From Chitinophaga rhizophila (lineage in GTDB: Bacteria > Bacteroidota > Bacteroidia > Chitinophagales > Chitinophagaceae): DNA of 64,000 bases. The DNA is taken from the NCBI RefSeq assembly GCF_019492185.1, contig NZ_JAICCF010000001.1, positions 1,612,001 to 1,676,000 on the forward strand. The letters are read 5' to 3'. Position 1 is the first letter of the stretch. Each line of letters begins with the position of its first letter. Shown here one piece after another: positions 43,111 through 53,197 of the stretch. The notes under the pieces are model-generated. The model saw only the letters and a program-made list of their open reading frames with translations, searched no databases and was not told the origin of the DNA. A program made the position numbers and the translations under genes.

Positions 43111-46100
43111 CTATCGTTTTATTACAATGAACCCAGTGTAACGCTGTTTATTACCATTTGCATCTGTTGTGTGCACAATAAAGAAATAAGATCCATCCGG
43201 TACGTCCTGGTTTTTAGCACCGCCAAAGTTGCCTCTGCCATTGAAGTTGTTCGTCTGGTTATGATATTTCTTTGTTGTAAACACAGTGCCTCCCCAACGA
43301 TTAAAGATTGTCACTTCATTATCAGGGTACTTGTCAATATTTTCGATCATCAACACTTCATTACCTAAGCCATCATGGTTAGGCGACATCGCAGGATGAA
43401 CACGTATACCGCCGTTGTTATTATCTCTCCATCTGCCATCGGTAATGAAACGTTCCACATAATCAGGAACACCATCACCATCCGAATCACAGTCCATACA
43501 TATCTGAATCAGGCCGGTTGCCGTTATAATAGAATCAACTGCAGGCACCTGCTGATTAGATGCAACCGTTGCTCTCAGCAGTCGCATACCGAAGATCTTA
43601 TCTTTCTCAACACTGTTAACTGGCACAACAATATCTGCAGATGTTTCACCAGGCATCACGAGCACTGGTATAACAGTAGCGTCATAATCCTTCGGAGCCT
43701 CTGCTAACATGGTATTAGCAGGAACCTCTGTCGGTGCAGGTGTATAAAATTCATAGTAAATAGTTACTATACGGGAACTTGGGCGGTTAAATTGTACAGT
43801 GAATGGCAATGGCTGTCCAATAGTATCAAACTTAACTTTCAGTGCATAACTGGTTGTTGTAAATGATACTTTCAATGAATCATTATCACTAACTGTATTC
43901 GATATTTCGCTTCTGTTACCAACATAGTAAGGAGCACCGCCACTCAGTGGGTTAAACTCTTTCACTGCTGCCTTAATCCATCCATCGTCATCATTGAGGT
44001 TATTGTCATTAACTCTCACTTTAAAACTACCCTCTTTAGTACCCTTTGGTATTGTTACGACTATAGTATTACCAGATACATCGCCGCCTGTAAGTGTCAG
44101 CGTACGGAACATATCATTGGTCATTTCTACTGTAACTGGAATATCAACAGTAATTGCACGGCTTAGGCTGATATTAAACTGTGTCTCACCACCTTCTACC
44201 AGCTGACTGGTATTGGTTGAAATGTTTACAACAGGCGTATCAATATTACGGTTGTAGATGATCATCGTTGCAACTGGATTATCTACGAATTTCCATTCCA
44301 CGTTTGGTAATGCAGACGATGCACTTGTCAATGTTGACAGCACCATCAGATCAGGGCCGGCATAACGTATACCTGCTGGTGATAAGTTGAAATATACCAT
44401 GCTTTCTCCCTTCGGAATAATCGCGTATCCGGGCAGGATGTTATAATCAATGCCAGAAGTAGCTGTACCGGACAGGCTGTATAATACTCGAACATTATCA
44501 GAAGCTCTTAACGTTGTATCCTGGAAGCGTATCCTGAATGTACCTTCTGTGGATGGCTGTGTTGCATCAGATAATTTCTCAATCAGCAGTTTACGCGCTT
44601 CTGCCTTCGGACCAGTAGGTGCATTTTCATCATCCGTAACCAGAATCAAAACGGGAGAAATATCTACTGTAAGATTGATCGGATTACCGTTGTTCTCAGC
44701 AACTGCACTTGTCAATGTAATACGCAATGTTTCATCACCTTGTAGTATAAGGTCGTCCTTGATACGCACTGGTACAACCACCGATGTGGATCCAGCAGGA
44801 ATAATTACAGATGAAGGCAATGGTTCAATATTATCGCTGTTGTAAACAGATCTGAAACTTACGGTCACATCTGTAACAGAAACCAAAGGCATTTTAATAA
44901 TAAATGCTCCATCAGTTGAAGGTTCGCCTGCGTCACTGATTTTATCTATTGTCAGTGCAGCGGCTGTAATCTCAAGTATCTCCAACGGCGGTATAGCTAT
45001 GAATGTAAAACCTTCTGCACCTGCTGCGAATTGCAACACTTTTGTTCCTTCCAGTCTGAAATTGTCAGGTACGCTCAGGAAGAATGTTATTTTGTTGCTA
45101 TCAGCGGGTATCGTTACCACGGTAGGCAATCCGATATAATTGGTGATATCGGCAGTAGATGAAGGATCTGGTGTTACATTGATAGTGATCGGCATTTTGG
45201 ATGTAACCAGTGGATCTACAAAACCAATAGTAACCTTTGTCGCACCACCACCTTTATGTATACCAGAGGAATCGAAGGTAATTCTCAGCGCAGATACTGA
45301 CGGATCAGAAATTGTAGCATCGTCAATATACAGGTCAAAGCTATCCACAACGATCATCGGCAGTAGAGTTACTGCACCTGAAAATCTAACCAACTCAGGG
45401 TTTTCAATTACTTTGTCAGCAAGTGCTTTAATATCAAAATCTGCAAAGTTTTCACCGGGATTCATTGTGAAGGTAGTTGGCAAGCCGGTGTAATCAGCTG
45501 AAGTGGCTTCAGAAGCGGGCATTGCTGCTACCTGCACAAATAGCGATTTTGCAGAAGTTACTCCTGTAGGGAAACTCGCGCGCACCGTATATGTCTCACC
45601 TTCCTTTACACGGTTACCACGGGAAACAGGCTCTGGATTGAAGTGAATCTTTGTCTTTTCAGGATCATTAATCGTTACATCAACGATATTGAATGTGATA
45701 GAGTCTGCAGGAGCACCATCTATTTCTACTACAACTACCAGCTTATCATCGTCAGCCAGTATGTTATCCATACTTGCTGCTATAGGTACAGGGATAGTCA
45801 CAGTATTACCACTTAGCAACATTGTCTGCGGTACACCCGTAAAGCCACTGACAGCAGGAGAACTCAATCCTCTTAAGATCCTTACGTTCAATGGAGTTGA
45901 AGGAACTGCTCCAAAAGGCATCGTCACCGTGATAAACGCACCGGCCCCGCCTTCCACCAGAGTTGTGGTGTCAACAGTGACTTTTGGAACAGCTGCCTGC
46001 GTTTTATCTTTGATGATTACAGTAGCTGGCACTACCTGTAATCCATTCAGTGCTGAAGCAAGAGAAGCGCCCATCACCATGATCTCGTCACCCTCAACGA

Positions 46101-49100
46101 CCATGTCAGTGAGGATATTCACATTGGTAGTAACACTTGTAGCTCCACTATTAATAGTAAGCGGTGTAGTTTGAAGTTCATAATCATCTGGAGCGGCTGT
46201 AGACCCTGTAGCCAGTTCCGGTGTGATTACAATTGGAATTTCTGTTGTATAACCTGGCGGCAGACTAAATGTGAAACTGTACCCTGTACCACCTTCATCC
46301 ATTTCCGTATGACTTGGTATAACGGTGATTTTCTTATTTTCTGGATTATCCCCTGTCGCATCTAATACCGTACCGCTGAATCCAGTCACAGTCAGACCAG
46401 GAATCGTTGTAGATACGCCTGTAACAGTTAGTGCCTCATCTAATTCCAGTATCTTATCACTCACAGCTCTAAAGCCATCAACAACTGTATAATTATTCAT
46501 GCCTGCAGGCAGTGTGATTGTTGCAGGAATTGAGTAATCGGTTGTAGCTGCTACTGAAGCTGCGTCATGAGACAGATTAATATTAATCGGGTATTCAGAA
46601 GTTAATGTGGTATTCGCAAAACTGATTCTGATACCAGTACTGTTTCCTTCTTTAAGAGCTGGCGTAACCAGTTCTATCTTCATATCCTTATTCCCTGGTA
46701 TTTCACCGGTAACATCCTGGATAGTAATTAATGATGAATCAGTAGTAAAACCATTAGGCTTAACGACTATCCACAGACTTTCATCTGTTTCAAGCACATT
46801 ATCTGCTTTCGCTCTGATATTAGCAGGGAAGCTTACAGAATTTTGACCTGCCCGGATCACGAGGTTGGTGGGTAACGGGCTTTCCAGATCAAGTTCTGTA
46901 GCCTGCGAACTTAAGCCTCTCGATATACTTACCGGTACATCATATAAAGACGTAATACCGTTAGGGAATGCGATAGTCACAGCCGCACCTGCTTCTCCCT
47001 CTCTGATAGTTGATGGTGTGGTTGTTACAATCAGTTTCATGCTACTATCGGCATCCACATCTTTTATAGTTACTGCAGGACCAACATAGTTATATACTCG
47101 TCCAGCGCCTACATCATCGATTGCCAGTAAGTTCAGATTGAAGTATTCTGGTACAGGTCCTTCCATCAGATTATCCGCAAATACGGTAAATGGAATCTTG
47201 GCGACTGTATTACCAGGAGTGATTTTGAAATCGAGACCTGAATAATAGTTCAGATCAAAGTCTATCTGATCTTCTGCGGTTGAGTTATCCCAATCAACAT
47301 ATACATCCAGCATATTAATTGTTACCTCTGTGGTCACACCTGGAGGCAGGTGTAACCCAAGGAAACCTGTATATCCTTCAGGAACTGGCCTTGCAGCATC
47401 AGGAGATACGCAATCTGCCATGATCCGGGAATAAGCAGGATTCAGGAATGTGCTGTCTTTAATCTGTATGTCTTTCTGACTTGCTACGCCAATACCTAAA
47501 ATTGTTCCCTGGAATCGCAGAGACAGATTTTCTGTATTTTCCAGTACCTTATCTGCTTTTGCGCTAAAATTGAAGATAGGAGTACCTGTCTGGTTAGCCG
47601 GAATAATAATATTTGGAGGAACAACGTAGTCAGTATCACCGGCGGTAGAAGTAGCTACACGAGAGAAACTAATTACAATATCTTCCGGACAGGTAATACC
47701 AATTGGCAGCGTAATCCTTGCTTTTGAAGAATGACCTTCAAACAGAGAACTACTGTCAATATTCATTGTGAGCGTTCTTGGCTCGTCATCTACAATTGTA
47801 TAATCTACTTCCGAAGTACCGGATATGCTCAATAACGAGGTACAGGTACTTACAAGTTTTAAACGCAGAGTACGACTGTACTGCAGCTGATCATTCCCAA
47901 TAACACGCAGATTAGGAATAGTTACCGTTTTAGGAGTAGTATAGTCTCCTGCTGGAACTAGGAAAGCTTCTTGTGTAAGATTGAAATCGGTTCCTGGTAC
48001 AGCTGGATGTGCATAATTTGACGCATACGCAGCATCGTACCTTACGAGAACATATGCCGGGGCATTCAGCTTGCCACCTGATACGGTCAGGGTGAGTCCC
48101 TGTGCAGCCTGTTCACCATCAGCAGTATTACCTTCATTACCAGAGAGCGTACCATTTGAGAATTTAATATTCACCGGTGCGAAACCAGGAACCGGAATGG
48201 TATCCTTCATCGCTTTGATGGAATCAAATTCAGTCATAGTTGTACCATATCCTGATAACAGGCGATATGTTTTGAAGTTCATAGGATCAGGATCAAGTGA
48301 TCCATCTCTGAAGATAGCGCCAAGCTGTTTCATGATACCCATAGAACGGCCATTACCATCTATACCGTCAGCAACAGTATTGTATGGGAAGGACCCTCCA
48401 TCATTAACATAAAACCTGTGACTTGGAACTGATATTTCCCACGAATCAAATTTCCTCAGAGATCGGTATACGTGACTCCTTGGAGCTTCGGGAGTAGTAG
48501 AGCAGCTAGCATCTCTGTAGACCCCAACTGTAGTACCATCCGGGCTGACAAATCCATAGGCGCATGGGCTGGCGGCATCCGGATCATCTCCTGCGGCTGC
48601 ACCCATTACTACCTGCTCAGACTGATACAACAGGGCTTTGGTAAAACCGCTGGTCTGAGGCATGTGCAGGACGTAGTCCATGAAGAAATAGTTAGTATTC
48701 TTCACATAGGATACAATAATAGTTACCGTACCGGTTTGGCCGGTCGGATAATTCTTATACCTATCCACAATAGTTCCTACAATATGTACTTTAAAAGGAT
48801 CCCAGTATTCACCAGTACCTGATATGGGGGAAATATAACAGATACTTGGACTTCTAAGGTTAGCGCTGGCCAGATAGCCGCTATTCTTAAAATCTAAAAA
48901 AGCTCTCATACCTTGAGAGCTATCCGTTCTGATATAACTTTCTAATAAACCCTTACGCGTGACCTTGATACCACCATCACTGAGGATTTCTATCTTCAGG
49001 TCATTTAACGCAGGCGTACCTCCGGTAGGATTGATCACAGCTCTAACATTCTGCGCGTTTGCCTCACTGCAAAAAAACAGTAATAATAAAGGCAGCACTA

Positions 49101-49176
49101 TCCTGCAAAGGGCATTCTGCACTTTACGGAACGAAGCAGAACTGCTACGTTTCATAGGATTGGGAAGCTTCAACAT
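43111..49176 (-). CDS. Giant Calx-beta repeat adhesin with type IX (type B) sorting domain
   Basis: 2021 residues. A signal peptide ends near FFCSEANAQ (about residue 41); an alternative ATG is at residue 8. A first domain (about 45-330) is unrecognised. Then about a dozen Calx-beta-like modules follow, each with an EG-type start (LFEGHSSKARITLPIGI; LKEGNSTGIRISFANT; LVEGGAGAFITVTMPFG) and an ADNxxE- or DNxL-type turn (KADKVLENTENLSLRF). Acidic loops probably bind calcium. Near residue 1920 is a thrombospondin-3-like CDSDGDGVPDYVE. The last about 90 residues (VHPAMSPNHDGLGNE...VTIFNRWGGTVF...PDGSYFFIVH...GFIVIKR) are the gliding-motility-associated C-terminal domain, a type IX sorting signal. 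It is probably displayed on the cell surface for motility or adhesion. Confidence 0.93.
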   Translation of the reverse strand: MLKLPNPMKRSSSASFRKVQNALCRIVLPLLLLFFCSEANAQNVRAVINPTGGTPALNDLKIEILSDGGIKVTRKGLLESYIRTDSSQGMRAFLDFKNSGYLASANLRSPSICYISPISGTGEYWDPFKVHIVGTIVDRYKNYPTGQTGTVTIIVSYVKNTNYFFMDYVLHMPQTSGFTKALLYQSEQVVMGAAAGDDPDAASPCAYGFVSPDGTTVGVYRDASCSTTPEAPRSHVYRSLRKFDSWEISVPSHRFYVNDGGSFPYNTVADGIDGNGRSMGIMKQLGAIFRDGSLDPDPMNFKTYRLLSGYGTTMTEFDSIKAMKDTIPVPGFAPVNIKFSNGTLSGNEGNTADGEQAAQGLTLTVSGGKLNAPAYVLVRYDAAYASNYAHPAVPGTDFNLTQEAFLVPAGDYTTPKTVTIPNLRVIGNDQLQYSRTLRLKLVSTCTSLLSISGTSEVDYTIVDDEPRTLTMNIDSSSLFEGHSSKARITLPIGITCPEDIVISFSRVATSTAGDTDYVVPPNIIIPANQTGTPIFNFSAKADKVLENTENLSLRFQGTILGIGVASQKDIQIKDSTFLNPAYSRIMADCVSPDAARPVPEGYTGFLGLHLPPGVTTEVTINMLDVYVDWDNSTAEDQIDFDLNYYSGLDFKITPGNTVAKIPFTVFADNLMEGPVPEYFNLNLLAIDDVGAGRVYNYVGPAVTIKDVDADSSMKLIVTTTPSTIREGEAGAAVTIAFPNGITSLYDVPVSISRGLSSQATELDLESPLPTNLVIRAGQNSVSFPANIRAKADNVLETDESLWIVVKPNGFTTDSSLITIQDVTGEIPGNKDMKIELVTPALKEGNSTGIRISFANTTLTSEYPININLSHDAASVAATTDYSIPATITLPAGMNNYTVVDGFRAVSDKILELDEALTVTGVSTTIPGLTVTGFSGTVLDATGDNPENKKITVIPSHTEMDEGGTGYSFTFSLPPGYTTEIPIVITPELATGSTAAPDDYELQTTPLTINSGATSVTTNVNILTDMVVEGDEIMVMGASLASALNGLQVVPATVIIKDKTQAAVPKVTVDTTTLVEGGAGAFITVTMPFGAVPSTPLNVRILRGLSSPAVSGFTGVPQTMLLSGNTVTIPVPIAASMDNILADDDKLVVVVEIDGAPADSITFNIVDVTINDPEKTKIHFNPEPVSRGNRVKEGETYTVRASFPTGVTSAKSLFVQVAAMPASEATSADYTGLPTTFTMNPGENFADFDIKALADKVIENPELVRFSGAVTLLPMIVVDSFDLYIDDATISDPSVSALRITFDSSGIHKGGGATKVTIGFVDPLVTSKMPITINVTPDPSSTADITNYIGLPTVVTIPADSNKITFFLSVPDNFRLEGTKVLQFAAGAEGFTFIAIPPLEILEITAAALTIDKISDAGEPSTDGAFIIKMPLVSVTDVTVSFRSVYNSDNIEPLPSSVIIPAGSTSVVVPVRIKDDLILQGDETLRITLTSAVAENNGNPINLTVDISPVLILVTDDENAPTGPKAEARKLLIEKLSDATQPSTEGTFRIRFQDTTLRASDNVRVLYSLSGTATSGIDYNILPGYAIIPKGESMVYFNLSPAGIRYAGPDLMVLSTLTSASSALPNVEWKFVDNPVATMIIYNRNIDTPVVNISTNTSQLVEGGETQFNISLSRAITVDIPVTVEMTNDMFRTLTLTGGDVSGNTIVVTIPKGTKEGSFKVRVNDNNLNDDDGWIKAAVKEFNPLSGGAPYYVGNRSEISNTVSDNDSLKVSFTTTSYALKVKFDTIGQPLPFTVQFNRPSSRIVTIYYEFYTPAPTEVPANTMLAEAPKDYDATVIPVLVMPGETSADIVVPVNSVEKDKIFGMRLLRATVASNQQVPAVDSIITATGLIQICMDCDSDGDGVPDYVERFITDGRWRDNNNGGIRVHPAMSPNHDGLGNEVLMIENIDKYPDNEVTIFNRWGGTVFTTKKYHNQTNNFNGRGNFGGAKNQDVPDGSYFFIVHTTDANGNKQRYTGFIVIKR

Positions 49177-49363
49177 AGTACGTGTAAAGTTGTATTATCC
49201 GTCAAAAACTTAAAAAAGTCACTGTTCAATAAAGATGGTTATCCTATGCACTGATGTGCCGGTTTTTTTTGGCAGTTCATCAAACAATTCACAAAGGCCC
49301 ATCTCCAGGGAACCACCACCGTATTATCTGATAAAATAAAAGACAATACATATATATTAAATA

Positions 49364-49395
49364 CAAACATATCTGTTTTTTGATACTTACACAAA
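49364..49395 (-). promoter_or_regulatory. Promoter of the adhesin-PorP/SprF operon
   Basis: On the minus strand TTTG (49392-49395), 20 bases, then TATGTTTG (49364-49371). It matches the Bacteroidota consensus and gives a leader of about 185 bases. Confidence 0.55.
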
Positions 49396-49639
49396 CAATT
49401 TTATATGTTTTGTTAATATGTCGGTTCTAATAATGTGGATAACCAGCGGCATCTATTAAGCTTCAGTCACTTGTAAATTCACCCAAACAGTGGAAAAGTG
49501 AAATATTCTGCGAGGGAAACAATGTTATAACGACTAACTAGTCTGATATCACTGGCTGACAAAGACTAAAAAGTACAAATGTTCTATTTGCTTATCTAAA
49601 AAAAGAACAAATGCATAGTTTAAACCCATAAAATAACAC

Positions 49640-49647
49640 TAGATTTG
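49640..49647 (+). promoter_or_regulatory. ahcY promoter -7 element
   Basis: TAGATTTG matches TAnnTTTG and lies 16 bases before the ahcY start. The -33 element is unclear. Confidence 0.5.
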
Positions 49648-49663
49648 CAAAAAACAAGAATAA

Positions 49664-50992
49664 ATGTCTACAGTAGCAAATTCTAACATCGACTTTAGCC
49701 TTGCATACAAGGTAAAAGATATGTCTCTGGCTGAATGGGGACGTAAGGAAATCGAACTTGCAGAAGCCGAGATGCCCGGTCTGATGTCTCTGAGAGAAGA
49801 GTACGGTGACACTAAGCCATTACAAGGTGCACGCATTGCTGGTTGTCTGCATATGACAATCCAGACAGCGGTACTGATCGAAACTCTGGTACACCTAGGC
49901 GCTGAAGTACGCTGGAGCTCCTGCAATATATTCTCTACTCAGGATCATGCTGCTGCTGCCATCGCTGCTGCAGGTGTTCCGGTTTTTGCCTGGAAAGGTC
50001 TGAACGAGCAGGAGTTTGATTGGTGCATTGAACAAACTTTGTTCTTTGGCGCTGCTGATCGTCCATTGAATATGATCCTGGATGATGGTGGCGACCTGAC
50101 TAATATGGTATTTGATAAATACCCTGAGCTGATCCAGCACGTAAAGGGTCTGAGTGAAGAAACTACTACCGGCGTTCACCGTCTGTATGAGCGTATGGAA
50201 AAAGGTACTTTACCTATCCCTGCCATCAATATCAACGACTCTGTAACCAAATCCAAATTCGACAACAAATACGGTTGCCGCGAATCCTGTGTAGATGCTA
50301 TCCGTCGTGCAACTGATGTGATGATTGCTGGTAAAGTTGCTGTAGTTGCCGGTTTCGGCGACGTAGGTAAAGGTTCTGCTGAATCACTGAGAGGTGCTGG
50401 TGCTCGTGTAATCGTTACTGAAATTGATCCGATCTGTGCACTGCAGGCTGCCATGGAAGGTTACGAAGTGAAAAAGATGACCGACGCTGTTAAAGAAGCT
50501 GATATCATCGTTACTACTACAGGCTGCCGTGATATCATCACTGGTGAGCACTTCAAACTGATGAAAGACAAATGTATCGTATCTAATATCGGTCACTTCG
50601 ATATCGAGATCGACGTTGCCTGGTTGAACAAAAACTATGGTAATACCAAAGTTGAAATCAAACCTCAGGTTGATAAGTACACTATCGATGGTAAAGATAT
50701 CATCCTCCTGGCTGAAGGTCGCCTGGTAAACCTGGGTTGTGCAACTGGTCACCCATCTTTCGTAATGAGTAACTCATTCACTAACCAGACACTGGCTCAG
50801 CTGGAACTCTGGCAGAATACAGACAAGTACGAAAACAAAGTTTATGTACTGCCTAAGCACCTGGATGAGAAAGTTGCCCGTCTGCACCTGAAGAAAATCG
50901 GTGTTGAACTGGATACGCTGACTGCAACTCAGTCCGCTTACCTCAACATTCCTGCTGAAGGTCCTTACAAACCAGATTACTACAGATACTAG
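49664..50992 (+). CDS. ahcY: Adenosylhomocysteinase
   Basis: 442 residues. The stretches [36 protein letters not shown], the NAD-binding loop [20 protein letters not shown], and the C-terminal [17 protein letters not shown] ending DYYRY are all diagnostic. The enzyme splits S-adenosylhomocysteine to adenosine and homocysteine in the activated methyl cycle. The sequence is rich in CTG/GGT-type codons typical of highly expressed genes in this genome. It is monocistronic with a strong terminator. Confidence 0.98.
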   Translation: MSTVANSNIDFSLAYKVKDMSLAEWGRKEIELAEAEMPGLMSLREEYGDTKPLQGARIAGCLHMTIQTAVLIETLVHLGAEVRWSSCNIFSTQDHAAAAIAAAGVPVFAWKGLNEQEFDWCIEQTLFFGAADRPLNMILDDGGDLTNMVFDKYPELIQHVKGLSEETTTGVHRLYERMEKGTLPIPAININDSVTKSKFDNKYGCRESCVDAIRRATDVMIAGKVAVVAGFGDVGKGSAESLRGAGARVIVTEIDPICALQAAMEGYEVKKMTDAVKEADIIVTTTGCRDIITGEHFKLMKDKCIVSNIGHFDIEIDVAWLNKNYGNTKVEIKPQVDKYTIDGKDIILLAEGRLVNLGCATGHPSFVMSNSFTNQTLAQLELWQNTDKYENKVYVLPKHLDEKVARLHLKKIGVELDTLTATQSAYLNIPAEGPYKPDYYRY

Positions 50993-51012
50993 TCTGATTA
51001 ATCAGTATATTA

Positions 51013-51054
51013 GCAAAGCTCATAACTATGATAGTTATGAGCTTTGCTTTTTTT
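51013..51054 (+). terminator. ahcY terminator
   Basis: Perfect 16-bp arms (51013-51028 and 51032-51047) with a three-base loop, followed by seven T residues. Confidence 0.93.
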
Positions 51055-51101
51055 AGTTATTCACCCATATCTGCCACGATGGAGTATCCACGTAATTCCA
51101 C

Positions 51102-51109
51102 TAATTTTG
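51102..51109 (+). promoter_or_regulatory. pdxJ promoter -7 element
   Basis: TAATTTTG matches TAnnTTTG and ends only four bases before the pdxJ ATG at 51114. If used, the message would start at or within a base or two of the ATG, so it could be leaderless. Confidence 0.45.
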
Positions 51110-51113
51110 CACT

Positions 51114-51845
51114 ATGACCAAGCTAAGCGTAAACATCAACAAATTTGCCACCCTTCGTAATGCCCGTGGTGGTAATATGCCGGATATTCTGAAAGTGGCG
51201 CAGGATTGTGAGCGTTTCGGCGCTGACGGTATCACCGTACATCCAAGACCGGATGAGCGGCATATCCGATACCAGGACGTAAGAGACCTGAAACCGCTGG
51301 TAACAACTGAATTTAATATTGAAGGATACCCTTCTCAGGATTTCATGGATCTGGTGCTTTCTGTGAAACCCCATCAGGCAACACTTGTACCCGACCCACC
51401 TGATGCCATTACTTCCAATACAGGATGGGATACTATTCAACATCAGTCTTTCCTTCGTGAAGTAATCGGAACTTTAAAGGCAAATGGTATCAGAGTATCC
51501 ATCTTCCTTAATGCAGAGGTAGATAAAGTAGAAGCTGCTAAAACAGCTGGCGCTGACCGCATCGAACTCTATACCGGCCCGTATGCTGAAGAGTATGAAC
51601 GTGCTCGTACGCAACCGCAGAATCTGCAGCTGTTCAATGATTATAAGAATACTGCCCGTGCTGCAACCGCTATCGGACTTGACCTGAATGCAGGACATGA
51701 CCTTAATCTGGATAATCTACGTTTCTTTAAACTACACATCCCGCAATTGAAAGAAGTTTCAATCGGACATGCTTTAGTTTGTGATGCGTTATATCTGGGA
51801 CTCGAGAATACAATTCAGATGTATAAAAGACAACTCGCAGAATAA
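51114..51845 (+). CDS. pdxJ: Pyridoxine 5'-phosphate synthase
   Basis: 243 residues. The motifs LSVNINKFATLRNARGGNMP, GADGITVHPRPDERHI, EFNIEGYP, LVPDPPDAITSNTGWD and DLNAGHDLNLDNL are those of PdxJ, which condenses 1-amino-acetone-3-phosphate and deoxyxylulose phosphate to pyridoxine phosphate (vitamin B6). The family active-site glutamates and histidines appear intact. It shares the deoxyxylulose-phosphate precursor with the Dxr pathway, but the genes are not linked here. Confidence 0.97.
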   Translation: MTKLSVNINKFATLRNARGGNMPDILKVAQDCERFGADGITVHPRPDERHIRYQDVRDLKPLVTTEFNIEGYPSQDFMDLVLSVKPHQATLVPDPPDAITSNTGWDTIQHQSFLREVIGTLKANGIRVSIFLNAEVDKVEAAKTAGADRIELYTGPYAEEYERARTQPQNLQLFNDYKNTARAATAIGLDLNAGHDLNLDNLRFFKLHIPQLKEVSIGHALVCDALYLGLENTIQMYKRQLAE

Positions 51846-51913
51846 AAGTACCAACATCCGGAACAAGGCTATACCGACAATAAGGCTGGCCTGTTTATAT
51901 TCAGCGAATAGAA

Positions 51914-51992
51914 AGCAGGAATCAGGGATCAAAATACAGTGAAGATTAAAAGTCTGAGCCATACAATTAAAACAATTCCTGATTCCTGACTT
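51914..51992. repeat. Inverted repeat related to the element at 35811-35916
   Basis: Left AGCAGGAATCAGGGAT and right ATTCCTGATTCCTGACT pair imperfectly. The right flank contains CCCAATTAG, similar to the arms of the earlier element. It lies between convergent pdxJ and porQ and may act as a bidirectional terminator or be a dispersed repeat. Confidence 0.5.
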
Positions 51993-52010
51993 CTCATTCC
52001 CAATTAGCCC

Positions 52011-53063
52011 CTAATATTTCCACTCCTTTAAGGGCATACTTACGCCCAGCTGATTCAGTGCCTCACTCCGCTGATACCATGATCTTGCATATCTCAGGTG
52101 CAACTTCCTTGTAATAATCCCTATTCCACCAGAAAAGCCACTCATACCCTTTTGCTGAGGCAATCCCAGTTCCTGCCGGCGCAGGTGATTATAAGCTGCT
52201 GTTAATTCTATATAACGTCCTATCTCCCATTGAGCAGCCAATACAAAATGCCGGAATATCTTATCTGCTGTTCCTCCAGTAGTTGCAGTGTCTCCATCTG
52301 AAATAATTGTTCCCTCTTGAAAATCAGGGTCTGCATAGCGCACATCGAACTGATGTACATGATGTATAGTAGCGGAGAACTGTAAAGGCACATTATTCAA
52401 CCTCTTTGATATACCAACCTGTAAATCAAAGGGTAAAGGCTCCTGATTATCCTTGGTATATGTCTTCAACTGCACTCCCATATTACGAAATACCAAACCT
52501 GCCTGCCAATGCTGCGCGGTATCCTGATAGGTCAGCCCAACATGAAAGGCTAGTCCGGAGGCACGATACTGCTGATAGGAAGAATGAACATACTGCATGC
52601 TGATACCATAATACCATCGCTCCAGATACCGCCGTGAAGCTGTTAACTGTATTGCCATATCCCTGGGTTGGAAAGTACCCTGTATAGTGCCTGTAGCATC
52701 GGTGGCGGTGATCATACCATAATCGATATACTGCACACTTCCTCCAAAAGTGGTCTGGTATTTCTCAGCATGATGGCCATATAAAGCATGACCATACTTT
52801 ACACCACCGAAGTAATTGGTATAGTTAACCTGAAGATCCTGGTGCATGACAGGCCGGAGCAGGGCGGGATTCAGTGAGGACAAGGCAATATCATTAGTCT
52901 GCAGGCTGACATTCACACTGCCCAACGCTGCTATGTGCGGTGCTACCGGCAAATCCAGAAAAGAGAACACATGCTTTCCTCCCAGCACCTGGGCATTAGC
53001 AGACGGTATAAGGCAGCATAGGTATGGCAGCGCAAGCAATAACGCAATAATATTCTTCCTCAT
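52011..53063 (-). CDS. porQ: Type IX secretion system protein PorQ
   Basis: 350 residues from the ATG at 53063, which opens MRKNIIALLLALPYLCCLIP, a good signal peptide. An upstream in-frame ATG at 53171 would add 36 residues that run through the lon terminator, so I reject it. The mature text GGKHVFSFLDLPVAPHIAAL, NDIALSSLNPALL and YTNYFGGVKYGHALYGHHAE is characteristic of PorQ. The family is an outer-membrane barrel of the FadL-like type involved in type IX cargo attachment or sorting. It supports the presence of a working type IX system together with the adhesin genes in this window. Confidence 0.9.
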   Translation of the reverse strand: MRKNIIALLLALPYLCCLIPSANAQVLGGKHVFSFLDLPVAPHIAALGSVNVSLQTNDIALSSLNPALLRPVMHQDLQVNYTNYFGGVKYGHALYGHHAEKYQTTFGGSVQYIDYGMITATDATGTIQGTFQPRDMAIQLTASRRYLERWYYGISMQYVHSSYQQYRASGLAFHVGLTYQDTAQHWQAGLVFRNMGVQLKTYTKDNQEPLPFDLQVGISKRLNNVPLQFSATIHHVHQFDVRYADPDFQEGTIISDGDTATTGGTADKIFRHFVLAAQWEIGRYIELTAAYNHLRRQELGLPQQKGMSGFSGGIGIITRKLHLRYARSWYQRSEALNQLGVSMPLKEWKY

Positions 53064-53078
53064 AGGAAGTATAAAGCT

Positions 53079-53125
53079 AAAAAAAATACCGAAGCCATTC
53101 CCGTCATCTGGAGAATGGCTTCGGC
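53079..53125 (-). terminator. lon terminator
   Basis: Arms CCGAAGCCATTC (53089-53100) and GAATGGCTTCGG (53113-53124) pair perfectly. On the minus strand the stem is followed by a run of eight T residues. Confidence 0.9.
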
Positions 53126-53197
53126 TTAAACCCTTAAAACAATCAACATTAGTAATCAAGGCCGGCCACAACTGTTTAAAAAACCGGCATTGAAATG

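Larger units (their letters stand above)
49177..49663. other. Divergent intergenic region between adhesin operon and ahcY
   Basis: 487 bases with promoter candidates for both directions (49364-49395 minus, 49640-49647 plus) and no coding sequence visible. The stretch is AT-rich. Confidence 0.6.

Noticed and set aside
45689..46174. 161-residue plus-strand frame inside the adhesin gene
   Set aside because: Antisense to Calx-beta repeats with no family signal; several similar frames occur along the same gene because of its codon use.
53064..53171. Longer N terminus of PorQ
   Set aside because: It runs through the lon terminator hairpin and precedes an ideal signal peptide start.
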